Shown: positions 41,586 through 51,034 of the stretch, piece by piece
How the letters are laid out: each line of letters opens with the position of its first letter
Numbering within the stretch: position 1 is the stretch's first letter
NCBI RefSeq assembly: GCF_042663225.1
Contig: NZ_JBHTAA010000005.1
Span: forward strand, 1,054,001-1,118,000
Reading direction: 5' to 3'
Origin: Haloferax namakaokahaiae
Lineage (GTDB): Archaea; Halobacteriota; Halobacteria; Halobacteriales; Haloferacaceae
Length of the DNA stretch: 64,000 bases
The notes under the pieces: model-generated
What the model saw: only the letters and a program-made list of their open reading frames with translations
The model's database searches: none
What the model was told of the DNA's origin: nothing
Program-made: the position numbers and the translations under genes

Positions 41586-42183
41586 ATGTATTTCGAGGAT
41601 AACTGACGAATCGGGCGTCTGAACCGAGCGCAGTCTGTCGCTTTCGGTGATACCGGGACAGACCCCAGTTACAAGTGAATCAGTCGGTTGGTAACCGGGC
41701 GATTTCGGTCCGCACACACCACCGATGCAAGTGAACAGATGGACACGGACAGCGAGTTTCCCACCCAGAGACACCACTGATGCAAGTGAAGTGGTGGGGG
41801 AGTAGTACGGGGGGTGAGAGAACAGAGAGCGAGATGGGTCAGAGCGTATCGTGCAGCCGACCACGGGACCCACCAGACGTGCAAGTGAATTCTCCCCGTA
41901 GACGTGCTGAATCGACCATACTCGGCAAAGGAGAACGACACCGACCGATTACCAGCACCACCGCTTCGTGTCAGCGCTTTAGATGAACTCGTGGGGAGCT
42001 ATCTCACGATGGACTGGCGTGTAGTGGTGTTCACTTGTGATAGTGGTGTGTGTCTGTGTGGTTCGACTCACTCACGACACACCACACACTAACACACGTT
42101 AGCATTAGTCACGCGCGGCTGTTCACATGAACCAGATGAAATCGGGGTGTTAAATAACAGGACGCCACAACGACCCGACGCTA
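41586..42183. other. probable replication origin
   Basis: This 600-nt gene-free region lies immediately before an orc1/cdc6 gene. It has five ORB-like repeats, G-runs beside several of them, and an A/T-richer part (about 42080-42170) suited to unwinding next to the gene. Haloarchaeal chromosomes carry several origins each linked to a cognate Orc, and this fits. In Haloferax volcanii an origin is linked to an orc gene numbered near HVO_0634; I recall this without checking. Confidence 0.72.
41662..42052. repeat. five origin-box-like repeats
   Basis: A core CAAGTGAA recurs in one direction at 41662-41679, 41714-41735, 41771-41790 and 41869-41889, and inverted as TTCACTTG at 42030-42052. The second and third boxes are almost identical (ACACCACYGATGCAAGTGAA), and the inverted box restores the GTGGTGTGTG end. 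This layout of same-direction boxes plus one facing the other way is typical of archaeal origin recognition boxes. Confidence 0.75.
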
Positions 42184-43416
42184 ATGCGCCGGTTCGAGCG
42201 AAAACAAAACATCTTCACCAACAAGGACGCTCTCGGCGAGTCCTACAAGCCCGAGCGCATCGAGGAGCGCGACGACGAAATCTCCGAATACATGGACGCC
42301 CTCCAACCCGTCGTCGATGGGTGGGAACCGAACAACGTCTTTCTGTATGGGAACACCGGCGTCGGGAAGACGGCGGTGACGGAGTTCCTCCTCGAGATGC
42401 TTCTCGAAGACGTATCGAAGTACGACGACGTCTCTCTCAGCGTCATCTCTCTCAATTGCAAGACGCTCAACTCCTCGTATCAGGTTGCGGTCGAACTCGT
42501 CAACGAACTCCGACCCACGGGCGCGGAGATTAGTTCGACCGGCTATCCCCAACAGACCGTCTTCAAGAAACTCTTCGAGGAACTCGACGACGTCGGCGGA
42601 ACCATCCTCATCGTCCTCGACGAAGTGGACTCCATCGGTGACCGAGACGAACTCCTCTACGAACTTCCCCGGGCGCGCTCGAACGGCAAACTCGAAGAGG
42701 CAAAAGTCGGCTTGATTGGCATCTCGAACGACTTCAAGTTCCACGACCAACTCGACCCGCGCGTACAGGACACGCTGTGCGAGCGCGAACTCCACTTCCC
42801 GCCCTATCAGGCCCCCGAACTCCAGAACATCCTCGAATCGCGCGCCGACGTGGCCATCGCCGAGGACTCCTGCGAAGAGGGCGTGCTCAATCTCTGTGCC
42901 GCGCTCGCCGCCCGCGACAGCGGAAGTGCGCGCCAGGCCCTCGACTTACTCCGTCTCGCCGGCGAACACGCCGAGAACAAGGACGACGAGAAAATCACGC
43001 TCGACCACGTCGATATCGCCCGGCAGAAGCTCGAACAAGAGCGCGTCGTCGAAGGTATGCGCGAACTCACCGAAAACGGGCACTTCGCACTGCTCGCCGT
43101 CGTCTCGAAGGCCGCCAACGACGAGACGCCGTGTCGGATGCGCGACCTGTATCAGGAGTACCTTCGGCTCTGTAACTCCGCTGGCATCGACCCGCTCGCC
43201 CAACGTTCGGTCCACAACCACCTCTCGGACCTCCGCATGCTCGGTATCCTCTCGGCCGAAGAGAACCGAACCGGCTCTCGCGGGAATTACTACAGCTATG
43301 CGCTCGACGTTCCGTTCAACAGCGCGATGACCGCCCTCTCGGACGTGCTCGCGCTCGACTCCGTGCTGGACGAGATTCGAAAGACCGCACACGAGGCGAC
43401 GTCGCTCTCGGCGTGA
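42184..43416 (+). CDS. cdc6: Orc1/Cdc6 family replication initiator
   Basis: A 410-residue AAA+ initiator: MRRFERKQNIFTNKDALGES, Walker A GNTGVGKT at 56-63, Walker B ILIVLDEVDSIGD at about 141-153, sensor 2 around DSGSARQALDLLRLAGEHAE, and a C-terminal winged helix (about 310-400) that binds origin boxes. It loads MCM at its own origin, most likely the repeats immediately upstream. TTAAATAA about 27 nt upstream supports the ATG. It is one of several paralogues expected in the genome. Confidence 0.94.
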   Translation: MRRFERKQNIFTNKDALGESYKPERIEERDDEISEYMDALQPVVDGWEPNNVFLYGNTGVGKTAVTEFLLEMLLEDVSKYDDVSLSVISLNCKTLNSSYQVAVELVNELRPTGAEISSTGYPQQTVFKKLFEELDDVGGTILIVLDEVDSIGDRDELLYELPRARSNGKLEEAKVGLIGISNDFKFHDQLDPRVQDTLCERELHFPPYQAPELQNILESRADVAIAEDSCEEGVLNLCAALAARDSGSARQALDLLRLAGEHAENKDDEKITLDHVDIARQKLEQERVVEGMRELTENGHFALLAVVSKAANDETPCRMRDLYQEYLRLCNSAGIDPLAQRSVHNHLSDLRMLGILSAEENRTGSRGNYYSYALDVPFNSAMTALSDVLALDSVLDEIRKTAHEATSLSA

Positions 43417-43679
43417 TATCGGCACGAACCTGCGCGTCTGGTTCACCCAAATTATCATAAATTCCTACATTCAGTTTCTGTTGACATCTTTAGTCTCCGG
43501 CAGTTCACCGAGGCAGTGTCGAATACAGGGCAGAGTCGTCGTACGTCGCCTTCGGCTACGATGAATAGTGAATCGAAGTACCAATCGATAGCGCTGGTGT
43601 CGTCCGTGTCGCGCATAACTGTCAAAGTAGCTGAAACAACTGTTTTAACCGCCGAATGAGGTTTCTCGGTAGATGACAG

Positions 43680-45071
43680 ATGACCATGGCTACTCCCAAT
43701 CAATCTCGTAACTCATCATTTAGTGTTCTCTACGTCGATGACGACTCTCAGTTGATCGACCTGGTAGCCACGTATCTCGAACGGATCGACGACGACCTCT
43801 CGGTCGTCACGGAGCCCACCGCCGCTGACGGTCTAGACCGGCTCGAAACCGACCACATCGACTGTATCGTGAGCGACTATCAAATGCCCGAGATGGACGG
43901 GTTAGAGTTTCTCGATGCGGTGAAAAACGAGTATCCGAACCTCCCTTTCGTCCTCTACACCGGTCAGGGTAGCGAGGACGTAGCTACTGAAGCTATCACT
44001 GCCGGAGTCTCGGCGTACGTTCAGAAAGGGGGGACCGAAACCTACGAACTCTTGGCTAACCAAATTTCCACTCTCGTCACTAAGCGCCAAGCAGAAATCC
44101 GGGCGACAGTCGCCCGGGACCGACTGCTCGAAATGTTCGAGCAGGTTGATGGGTTCTTCGCCCTCGACACGGATTGGAACATAACGTATTGGAACCAGAA
44201 AATGGCAGCCCGGACCGGCTATTCCTCCGACGACGTCATCGGTGAACATTTCTGGGAGACGTTTCCGGATGCAGGCGGTACAGAACTCGGAGAGCAGTAC
44301 ATGGACGCCTCTGCGAGCGGTGAGTCGGTCGAGTTCAAAACTTACTACGAACCGCACGATTACTGGGTGAAGATTCGTGTCTTCCCGATGGAAGATGGGT
44401 TATTCGTCCACTCGCGCGAAATCACGTCCGAGGTAGAACGGAAACAGGAACTCCAGTGGCGGAACGAACGACTGGAAACGTTCGCAAGCACCCTCTCGCA
44501 CGACCTGAAGACGCCGTTGAACGTTGCAGAAGGGAATCTGGAGTTGGCAGTAGAAACCGGTGACGTGACCTACCTCGAAGAGGTGGCACAGGCACACAAC
44601 CGGATGGAAAACCTCCTGGAGGAACTCTTGGGGTTAGCCCGCGGAGAGAGCCTCACCGCAGAACCGCTCTCACTGGAGGAAATCGCCTCTAATGCCTGGT
44701 CCACGGTGAACACCGGAGAGATGGACCTGACCATCGAATCCAGCGAGACCGTCGTAGCGAACGAGGTCCAGTTACGCCGAGTGTTCGAGAACCTCTTCGG
44801 AAACGCAGGCAAACACGGTGACGCAGATAGTATTCACGTCGGAATCCTCGATACCGGGGCGGGCTTCTACGTCGAAGACGACGGAACCGGAGTCCCGGAG
44901 TCCGACCGAGAGGAGGTTTTCCTCTCTGGCTATTCGACAATCGAGGGGAGTCCCGGATACGGACTCTCAATCGTCGCTCAGGTTTGCGATGCCCACGGGT
45001 GGACAGTGAGGGTGACAGAGAGTCAATCTGGTGGAGCGAGGTTCGAGGTGACGGGCGTGGATTTTCCCTGA
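43680..45071 (+). CDS. receiver-PAS-histidine kinase
   Basis: A 463-residue soluble hybrid. A response-regulator receiver domain (about 14-128, phospho-acceptor Asp in IVSDYQMPEMDGLEFL) precedes a PAS domain (about 145-250) and a HisKA/HATPase unit with SHDLKTPLNVAEGNLEL, FENLFGNAGKHGDADS and YGLSIVAQVCDAHGW. The receiver at the N-terminus suggests it takes phosphate from another kinase or is self-regulated. No partner regulator is adjacent. It is A/T-richer than the flanking genes. A TTTTAA box about 30-35 nt upstream supports the start; a second ATG two codons later is possible. The 263 nt before it contain only a weak antisense frame. Confidence 0.88.
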   Translation: MTMATPNQSRNSSFSVLYVDDDSQLIDLVATYLERIDDDLSVVTEPTAADGLDRLETDHIDCIVSDYQMPEMDGLEFLDAVKNEYPNLPFVLYTGQGSEDVATEAITAGVSAYVQKGGTETYELLANQISTLVTKRQAEIRATVARDRLLEMFEQVDGFFALDTDWNITYWNQKMAARTGYSSDDVIGEHFWETFPDAGGTELGEQYMDASASGESVEFKTYYEPHDYWVKIRVFPMEDGLFVHSREITSEVERKQELQWRNERLETFASTLSHDLKTPLNVAEGNLELAVETGDVTYLEEVAQAHNRMENLLEELLGLARGESLTAEPLSLEEIASNAWSTVNTGEMDLTIESSETVVANEVQLRRVFENLFGNAGKHGDADSIHVGILDTGAGFYVEDDGTGVPESDREEVFLSGYSTIEGSPGYGLSIVAQVCDAHGWTVRVTESQSGGARFEVTGVDFP

Positions 45072-45147
45072 GATAGTTCAGTTCGCGTCTGTTTCAGAGA
45101 CAGCCGTACCTACTTCATTCAGAGGAGTTCAACAGCAACCGCCTTCC

Positions 45148-45753
45148 TCATCGGCCGTCGGTCAGCCTCGCAAACACGAACTCGCTACTCGTTCCGAGCG
45201 GGTCGTCCGCGAGACGCGTCTCCAAGCGGTCGAATCCAGCGGCCCGAAGTTCTCGCACCGTCGATTCTCGCCCGGGCGACGAGAAGAACATCCGGCCACC
45301 CATCCACCCACGGCGAACGGTCTGGAATCGTCCACCGGGAAGCGTCATCAACACGACGCCGCCGGGTTTGAGCACACGCGCGAACTCTTCGTACACCGCT
45401 GGCTGTTCGCTTCGTGGAATGTGAAACACGGCGTGGTAGGCCGTAATCGCATCGACCGAGCCGTCTCGAAGCGGAATGTGGCGCATGTCGGCCAACACGA
45501 GTCGTGCCTCTGGCACCTCCGCGCTGGCGAGTTCGAGTCCCCGCCGAGCGAAGTCCAGACCGATACTGCCCGTCGGGAGGTTCGAGAGCGTCCGCGCGCC
45601 GTCGCCGCACCCCACGTCGAGGACGACCGGGTTGTCGGGGAGTGTTGCGACGAGGTCGGCGAGTAACGCCGCGTCAGACCCGGTTGGGTCTCGGTTTCGG
45701 GCGTACGCCTCGGACACCGACTCCCACGCGCGACGAACCTCGTTTCGGTCCAT
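45148..45753 (-). CDS. class I SAM-dependent methyltransferase
   Basis: A 201-residue methyltransferase from MDRNEVRRAWESVSEAYARN. Motif I VVLDVGCGDGARTLSNLPTG is at about 43-62, ARLVLADMRHIPLRDGSVDA gives motifs II/III, and VLKPGGVVLMTLPGGRFQTV is post-motif III. It resembles the UbiE-like tRNA wobble methyltransferase-type (Trm9) proteins by the start sequence, but this is not certain. Seven codons of upstream extension are dropped in favour of the ATG. Confidence 0.82.
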   Translation of the reverse strand: MDRNEVRRAWESVSEAYARNRDPTGSDAALLADLVATLPDNPVVLDVGCGDGARTLSNLPTGSIGLDFARRGLELASAEVPEARLVLADMRHIPLRDGSVDAITAYHAVFHIPRSEQPAVYEEFARVLKPGGVVLMTLPGGRFQTVRRGWMGGRMFFSSPGRESTVRELRAAGFDRLETRLADDPLGTSSEFVFARLTDGR

Positions 45754-45835
45754 GCAGTGTCTATGGAGTGACACGGCATAATCGCGCTGTCGCCGCTGTC
45801 GCCGCTGTCGCGGACAAAAGACGAGATGCCGAGCG

Positions 45836-46258
45836 TCACAGACAGAACAAGAAGGGGTAGACGAGCGCGACTCGGTCGCCGTCTTCGAGTGTCGTATCTA
45901 ACCCGTCGAGGTTCTCGTTGAACTTCCCGTTCACCATCACTCGCGCGTAGGCGCGCGTCTGCTCGCCTTCGGGATTCTTGCGCCACGTTCCGGGGATGTG
46001 GTCGGCTTTCACCCACCCGCGAGTCGTCGCGTCCGCCTCGCGTTCTGCCATCACCAACTCGCGCACGTCGTACTCCTCGAAGAACGCATCGAGGAACTCC
46101 CGAAGGGTGTCGCCCTCGAACGCGAACGCCATTCGAGCCATCCCCAACGTCGTCCGAACGTGCCCGGTGAATCGAAGGTTCACCGTCGTTATCTGCCGCT
46201 GTCTCGCTGTCTGGTCTCTCCCTTCCGCTGCAGTCCGTTCGTGTGTGTCTGTGGCCAT
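45836..46258 (-). CDS. MoaD/ThiS-like ubiquitin-fold protein
   Basis: A 140-residue protein from MATDTHERTAAEGRDQTARQ. The ubiquitin-fold segments VNLRFTGHVRTTLGMARMAF, ALEFLDAFFEEYD-like helix, and LEDGDRVALVYPFLFCL are clear, but the C-terminus ends CL rather than the usual diglycine. Without GG it may not be thiocarboxylated as a sulfur carrier in the usual way. It lies beside MobA, YqeC and formate dehydrogenase genes, so a molybdopterin role is plausible. Divergent from the YqeC-like gene. Confidence 0.75.
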   Translation of the reverse strand: MATDTHERTAAEGRDQTARQRQITTVNLRFTGHVRTTLGMARMAFAFEGDTLREFLDAFFEEYDVRELVMAEREADATTRGWVKADHIPGTWRKNPEGEQTRAYARVMVNGKFNENLDGLDTTLEDGDRVALVYPFLFCL

Positions 46259-46372
46259 ACAGAGAGATACGCGAAGCAGTAGAATGAACGCCGTTCCTGA
46301 ATCCCTCTCTCTGAGAACGTCTCGTTCCACCCGCCACAGCACACTTTTCGGCGTGTCGAGAGAAAGGACGGT

Positions 46373-47107
46373 ATGGATATCGTCGAAGCGCTCGGCGCGG
46401 ACTCGGGGATGCTCTGCGTCGTCGGCGCGGGCGGCAAGAAGACCACGCTCTACCACCTCGCCCGCGCAGTGCCGCAGAGCGTCCTCACCGCGACGGTTCG
46501 AATCCCCATCTTCGACGAACAGGTCGCCCGAGTCGCCGTCACCGACGACCCACTCTCTGCCCTCCGCGACAACGACGCCTGGCCACTCGGACTCGTCCCC
46601 GAACAGGAGCGCGAAGACCGCTACCGCGGATACGACCCGTCGGTGGTGACTGCCATCCAAAACGCAGGTCGTGCCGACGCCGTCTTCGTCAAAGCAGACG
46701 GTGCCCGTACCCGATGGCTCAAAGCGCCGAACGACAGCGAACCGCGAATCCCGGCCAGTGCCGACATCGTCGTCCCAATCGCCAGCGCGAAAGTCGTCGG
46801 CGAGTCGCTCACCGAAGAGTTCGTCCATCGCCCGGAACGAGTCGCGGCGCTCACGGGTCTCGAACTCGGCGACAGAATCGATGCCGACGACGTGGCCGCG
46901 GTCCTCGCCAGCCCCGACGGTGGCCGAAAAGGCGTCCCGCCGGACGCCACGGTGATTCCGCTCGTCAACATGGTGGACGACGACGAACTCGAAGCGGTCG
47001 GCCGAGAGATTGCAGCCGGCGTTCTCGAACGTACCGACGTTCCCCGGGTCGTACTCGCACGGATGAATACTGAGGGTCCTGTCGTCGCCGTCATCGAACG
47101 GGAGTAG
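46373..47107 (+). CDS. yqeC: YqeC-like putative cofactor maturation protein
   Basis: A 244-residue protein with a P-loop-like motif MLCVVGAGGKKTTLYHLARA at about 13-32 and later segments DAVFVKADGARTRWLKAPND and PRIPASADIVVPIASAKVVG. These match the YqeC family found with selenium- or molybdenum-dependent hydroxylases, where it is thought to help cofactor maturation. Here it sits between a MoaD-like gene and mobA-fdhA, so a formate dehydrogenase maturation role is likely. It is convergent with mobA, 39 nt away. Confidence 0.82.
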   Translation: MDIVEALGADSGMLCVVGAGGKKTTLYHLARAVPQSVLTATVRIPIFDEQVARVAVTDDPLSALRDNDAWPLGLVPEQEREDRYRGYDPSVVTAIQNAGRADAVFVKADGARTRWLKAPNDSEPRIPASADIVVPIASAKVVGESLTEEFVHRPERVAALTGLELGDRIDADDVAAVLASPDGGRKGVPPDATVIPLVNMVDDDELEAVGREIAAGVLERTDVPRVVLARMNTEGPVVAVIERE

Positions 47108-47146
47108 AACCTCAGTTACCGAGCGGAAAGCCGCTGCCACACGATT

Positions 47147-47770
47147 TCAGAACCGCGCCTCGGCCGCTTCGAACTCCTCTCGCGTATTGCAGTTCTCGAA
47201 GGTGTCGAGACTGCCGTGTGCTCGCACCTCGACCTCACTGACGACGACCCACTCCAACTCGTCGAGCGGCGCGAGAATCTTGTGTTCCCCGCGTTCGAGT
47301 GCGTCGGCGCAAGCCGCGGCCATCGACTCGGCCCGGTAGACTGCTTGCGTCGTCTGATACCAGCCGTCTTCGAGTTTTGGGACGACTGCATCGACTCCGT
47401 CCGACTCGGCACGCTCGAAGAGGTACCGGACGAGTTCGGCCTCGACGAAGGGCATGTCGCAGGCGACGACGACGGCGTACTCGCCGCGGCACGCACCCAA
47501 TCCGGTTCCGATGCCGGCCACCGGCCCGGCGTCCGGTTCCGAATCGAGCGCGTACCTGACTGGGAGTTCGAACCCGCTCATCGCCGAGTCGATGGCCTCG
47601 CGTTGGTCCGTTCGGCAGTTGACGACGAGTTCGTCCACGACGGGGACGAGTCGGTCTGCGACCCGGCGAATCATCGGTGTTCCGGCCAACTCGGCCACTG
47701 CTTTGTCGGCGTCGCCGAAGCGAGTCGAACGACCGCCGGCGATGATGACGGCGGAGCGAAGGTGGGTCAT
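47147..47770 (-). CDS. mobA: molybdenum cofactor guanylyltransferase
   Basis: A 207-residue nucleotidyltransferase. The N-terminal loop VIIAGGRSTRFGDADKAVAE has the GG-x-S-x-R-x-G and Lys pattern for GTP binding, and YAVVVACDMPFVEAELVRYL carries the metal-binding Asp. It attaches GMP to molybdopterin to form the bis-MGD used by formate dehydrogenase. It overlaps the fdhA stop (ATGA), so enzyme and cofactor gene are co-expressed. Confidence 0.92.
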   Translation of the reverse strand: MTHLRSAVIIAGGRSTRFGDADKAVAELAGTPMIRRVADRLVPVVDELVVNCRTDQREAIDSAMSGFELPVRYALDSEPDAGPVAGIGTGLGACRGEYAVVVACDMPFVEAELVRYLFERAESDGVDAVVPKLEDGWYQTTQAVYRAESMAAACADALERGEHKILAPLDELEWVVVSEVEVRAHGSLDTFENCNTREEFEAAEARF

Positions 47771-50700
47771 TCGTCGCTCGACGGTTCGGCGTCAGTCGTC
47801 TCCCGGTCAGGGTCCGGACCGAGCGGTTCGATGCGGACGCTCGACACCTTGTACTCGGGGATGTACGACACGGGGTCGAGTTCGTGCTGGGTGAGTTCGT
47901 TGATAGCGCCCTCGGCGAAGTGCATCGGGATGAACACCACGCCGGGGTCGGCCACGTCGTTCACTTCCGCCTTGACGACGATGTCGCCGCGTCGGGAGAC
48001 GACGCGGACGTACTCGCCGTCCTCGACGCCCAACTGGTCGGCCATCCGCGGGTGGATGGTGACGAAACTCTCCGGGACGTGGTCCATCGAGACCTGCGTC
48101 CGGCGCGTCATCGTCCCGGTGTGCCAGTGGTACAGGACGCGACCCGAGGTGAGCATCAGCGGGTACTCCTCGTCGGGCAGTTCTGCGGGCCCGGCGTAGT
48201 CGGCGGGGACGAATCTGGCGAGTCCGTCGTCGAAGTTGAACCGCTCTTCGTAGAGGTAGGGCGTTCCGGGGTCGTCGGCGTCCGTGCAGGGCCACTGGAT
48301 GCCTTCGGGCGTCGATTCGAGGCGGTCGTAGCTGATGCCGCCGTAGATGGGGACGAGTTCGGCAATCTCGTCCATCACGTCGGCCGCCGAGTCGTAGTCC
48401 CACTCGTAGCCGAATCGGTCGGCGAGGTCGCACAGTATTTCGAGGTCGGTTCTGGCGATTCCCGGCGGGTCGATAGCGGGCCGGACCAGTTGGACGCGGC
48501 GCTCGGTGTTGGTGAAGGTGCCGTACTTCTCGGCGTTCGAGGCGGCCGGGAGGACTACGTCGGCGTACTCGGCCGTCTCGGTGAGGAAGATGTCCTGTAC
48601 GGCGAGGAACTCCAGTTCTTCGAGGGCTTCTTCGGCCTCGCTGATGTCGGGTTCCGAGAGCACGGGGTTCTCGCCCATGATGTACATGCCGCGGATGTCG
48701 CCCCGCAACATCGCTTCGTACTGCTCGGGGAGGCGAAGTCCGACCTCTTGCGGCGGACGCTCGCCCCACACCTCGGCGAACTTGTCCGCGATTTCGTCGT
48801 CGGTGGGGTCTTGATATCCCGGCAAGTTGTGCGGGGCCGGGCCCATGTCGCCGCCGCCACCTTGGACGTTGTTCTGGCCACGGAACGGCGAGAGTCCGGC
48901 ACCGGGCTTACCGAGGTGCCCCGTCACGAGCGCGAGGTTCGTGATGGCGAGGACGTTTCGCGTGCCGTGGGCGTGCTGGGTCATGCCCATCGCCCACCCG
49001 AAGATGCAGGTGTCGGCGGTTGCGATGGTCTCGGCAGCGCGTTTCAGTTCCTCCGGTGGGACACCCGCCAACTCCTCGACTCGTTCTGGCGTGAACGGTT
49101 CGACCTTCTCTTTCAACTCGTCGAAGTGCTTCGTTCGGGAGTCGATGAACTCGGTGTCGTGGAGGTCCTGGTCGATGATGTGGCGAACCATCCCGTTGAG
49201 CCACGCGATGTCCGAGCCGGGTTTCGTCCGCGTGTACTGCGTGGCGTGCTCGGCGAGCCCAATCTTCCGGGGTTCGAAGACGAACAAGTCCGCCCCATCG
49301 CGGACGTTCTGCTTGATTCTCGTGGCGAGCACGGGGTGCCCTTCGGTGGTGTTCGACCCGGTGATGAGATAGCACTCCGTCTCGCCGATGTCCTCGTTGA
49401 TGCGATTGGTCATCGCGCCATATCCGACGGTCTGCTGGAGACCGGCGACGGTCGAGGAGTGACAGAGTCGGGCGCAGTTGTCCACGTGCGGCGTCTTCAA
49501 CACCTGTCGGGCGAACTTCTGATTCAGGAAGTTCTCCTCGTTCGTACACTTCGAGGAGGACGTGACCGCGACGGAGTCGGTGCCGTGTTGGGTCTGAATC
49601 CGCGTCAACTCCTCGTAGATGCGGTCGTAGGCTTCCGCCCAGCTGGCTTCGCGGAAGCCGTCACCGTCCCGAATCAGGGGCGTCGTCAATCGGTCGTCGC
49701 TGTTGACGAAGTCGTAGCCGAACTTGCCTTTCACGCAGGTCGAAAAGTCGTTTGCCGGAGTCGCCTCGGGGTCGGCCGGTCGGACGCCGAGCACGTCGCC
49801 GTCCTTGCCGTAGAGTTCGAATCGACAGCCGACGGCGCAGTAGTTGCAGGTCGTCTCGGCTTTCGTTATTCGACCTAATCTCGCGTCGCTGACGACGCCG
49901 GCGACGTCGAACATCCGACCGACGTTGAGTGTCTCCGATGCCACCTTCTCGCTGATGTGTTCGACCTGTTTCAGCGACTCGCCGGCGACGCGCGTCGTCG
50001 TCTCTCGGGCGCGCTGTCTGGCTTTCGCCATGAACCGGGCGACTCCAGACTTGTTTGCGAGTTCGCCGTCGCCAGCGTCGCCCGCGCCACCTTTCGCGCG
50101 CCAGTTTGGCTTGCCTTTCTCGTCGGCCGTCGTGGCGCGTTCGCCTTCGACCACCTTGCCGATGGAGTTTTTCTGGTTGAATCCGGGCAACGGGATGGTC
50201 GCGCTATCGACCAACCCCTGCTCCACGAGCGACCCGGTCGGACAGACGGTGGCGCAGTGGCCGCAGGAGACGCAGGTCGAGTCCTGCATCGTGTCCACGT
50301 CGGTCTGAAAGCCGATTCTGGTGTCCGAACCGGACCCCTCGATTCGGAGGACGCCCTCGACTTGCACGTCGTTGCAGGCGTCCACGCAGCGGTTACAGAG
50401 GATGCACTTGTTCCGGTCGATTTGGATGACCGACGAGGTGTCGTCGATTGGCTCGTAGGCGTCGCGGTCGTCGAAGACGCCGTACCGCGGTTCTTCGACA
50501 CCGGCGTCGATGGCGGTGTCCTGCAACTCACAACGGCCGTTCTGCCCGCAGGTCGTACACCGAAGGTTGTGATTCGAGAGCACGAGGTCGAGGTTGACGC
50601 TCCGGGCTTCGGCCGCGTCTTCGGCGTCGGTTCGGACGGTCAGGCCGTCCTCGGCGGGGAAACTACACGAGGGGACGAGTCCGTGCTCTTCGGTCTCGAC

Positions 50701-51033
50701 CATACAGGTCCGACACTCGCTCCGCGGGCCGATGTTCTCGGCCTGTTCGGTGCCGCGGTCGTAGTAGCACAGCGCGGCCACGTCCTCTTCGGTATCGACC
50801 GCCTCCATCGCGTCGATAATCGTCGAACCGGGCGGCATCGCTATCGGCGTGCCGTCGATGGTGAGGTGGGTCATCTCCTCGCCGGTCGTCCCCACCGCGG
50901 GGTCGTTGGCCGTGCCGGTGTTGAAGTCCTCCGTGAGCGGCGTGCTCGGCCGCGGGTCCTCCACGTCCGGCACGTGAGGCATCGCGGGAGAGGGTGTCGA
51001 TTCGTTCTCTGTGGGGGTATCGTCGGTACTCAT
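47767..51033 (-). CDS. fdhA: formate dehydrogenase catalytic subunit, large multidomain
   Basis: A 1088-residue protein. An N-terminal [2Fe-2S] domain (about 54-135: SECRTCMVETE, PSCSFPAEDG) is followed by a His-Cys cluster (NHNLRCTTCGQNGRCELQ), two [4Fe-4S] sites (CILCNRCVDAC and CVSCGHCATVC), a linker of about 120 residues, then the molybdopterin domain with TTCNYCAVGCRFELYGKDG and STCVKGKFGYDFV. The Mo ligand is the Cys in RLCHSSTVAGLQQT, so the cysteine rather than the selenocysteine form is encoded. It oxidises formate and passes electrons through the clusters. It is followed one nucleotide upstream by the NuoF-like gene and overlaps mobA. The FdhA linker is unusual in length but not unheard of. 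Confidence 0.93.
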   Translation of the reverse strand: MSTDDTPTENESTPSPAMPHVPDVEDPRPSTPLTEDFNTGTANDPAVGTTGEEMTHLTIDGTPIAMPPGSTIIDAMEAVDTEEDVAALCYYDRGTEQAENIGPRSECRTCMVETEEHGLVPSCSFPAEDGLTVRTDAEDAAEARSVNLDLVLSNHNLRCTTCGQNGRCELQDTAIDAGVEEPRYGVFDDRDAYEPIDDTSSVIQIDRNKCILCNRCVDACNDVQVEGVLRIEGSGSDTRIGFQTDVDTMQDSTCVSCGHCATVCPTGSLVEQGLVDSATIPLPGFNQKNSIGKVVEGERATTADEKGKPNWRAKGGAGDAGDGELANKSGVARFMAKARQRARETTTRVAGESLKQVEHISEKVASETLNVGRMFDVAGVVSDARLGRITKAETTCNYCAVGCRFELYGKDGDVLGVRPADPEATPANDFSTCVKGKFGYDFVNSDDRLTTPLIRDGDGFREASWAEAYDRIYEELTRIQTQHGTDSVAVTSSSKCTNEENFLNQKFARQVLKTPHVDNCARLCHSSTVAGLQQTVGYGAMTNRINEDIGETECYLITGSNTTEGHPVLATRIKQNVRDGADLFVFEPRKIGLAEHATQYTRTKPGSDIAWLNGMVRHIIDQDLHDTEFIDSRTKHFDELKEKVEPFTPERVEELAGVPPEELKRAAETIATADTCIFGWAMGMTQHAHGTRNVLAITNLALVTGHLGKPGAGLSPFRGQNNVQGGGGDMGPAPHNLPGYQDPTDDEIADKFAEVWGERPPQEVGLRLPEQYEAMLRGDIRGMYIMGENPVLSEPDISEAEEALEELEFLAVQDIFLTETAEYADVVLPAASNAEKYGTFTNTERRVQLVRPAIDPPGIARTDLEILCDLADRFGYEWDYDSAADVMDEIAELVPIYGGISYDRLESTPEGIQWPCTDADDPGTPYLYEERFNFDDGLARFVPADYAGPAELPDEEYPLMLTSGRVLYHWHTGTMTRRTQVSMDHVPESFVTIHPRMADQLGVEDGEYVRVVSRRGDIVVKAEVNDVADPGVVFIPMHFAEGAINELTQHELDPVSYIPEYKVSSVRIEPLGPDPDRETTDAEPSSDE

Positions 51034-51034
51034 C

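Noticed and set aside
43455..43616. Minus-strand frame before the receiver kinase, about 53 codons from an internal ATG
   Set aside because: No conserved features, and the region looks like a normal kinase promoter; kept as a possible remnant only.
47884..49878. 664-codon antisense frame opposite fdhA
   Set aside because: Val/Arg/Gly-rich mirror of the coding strand; the fdhA frame has clear Fe-S and Mo-ligand motifs.
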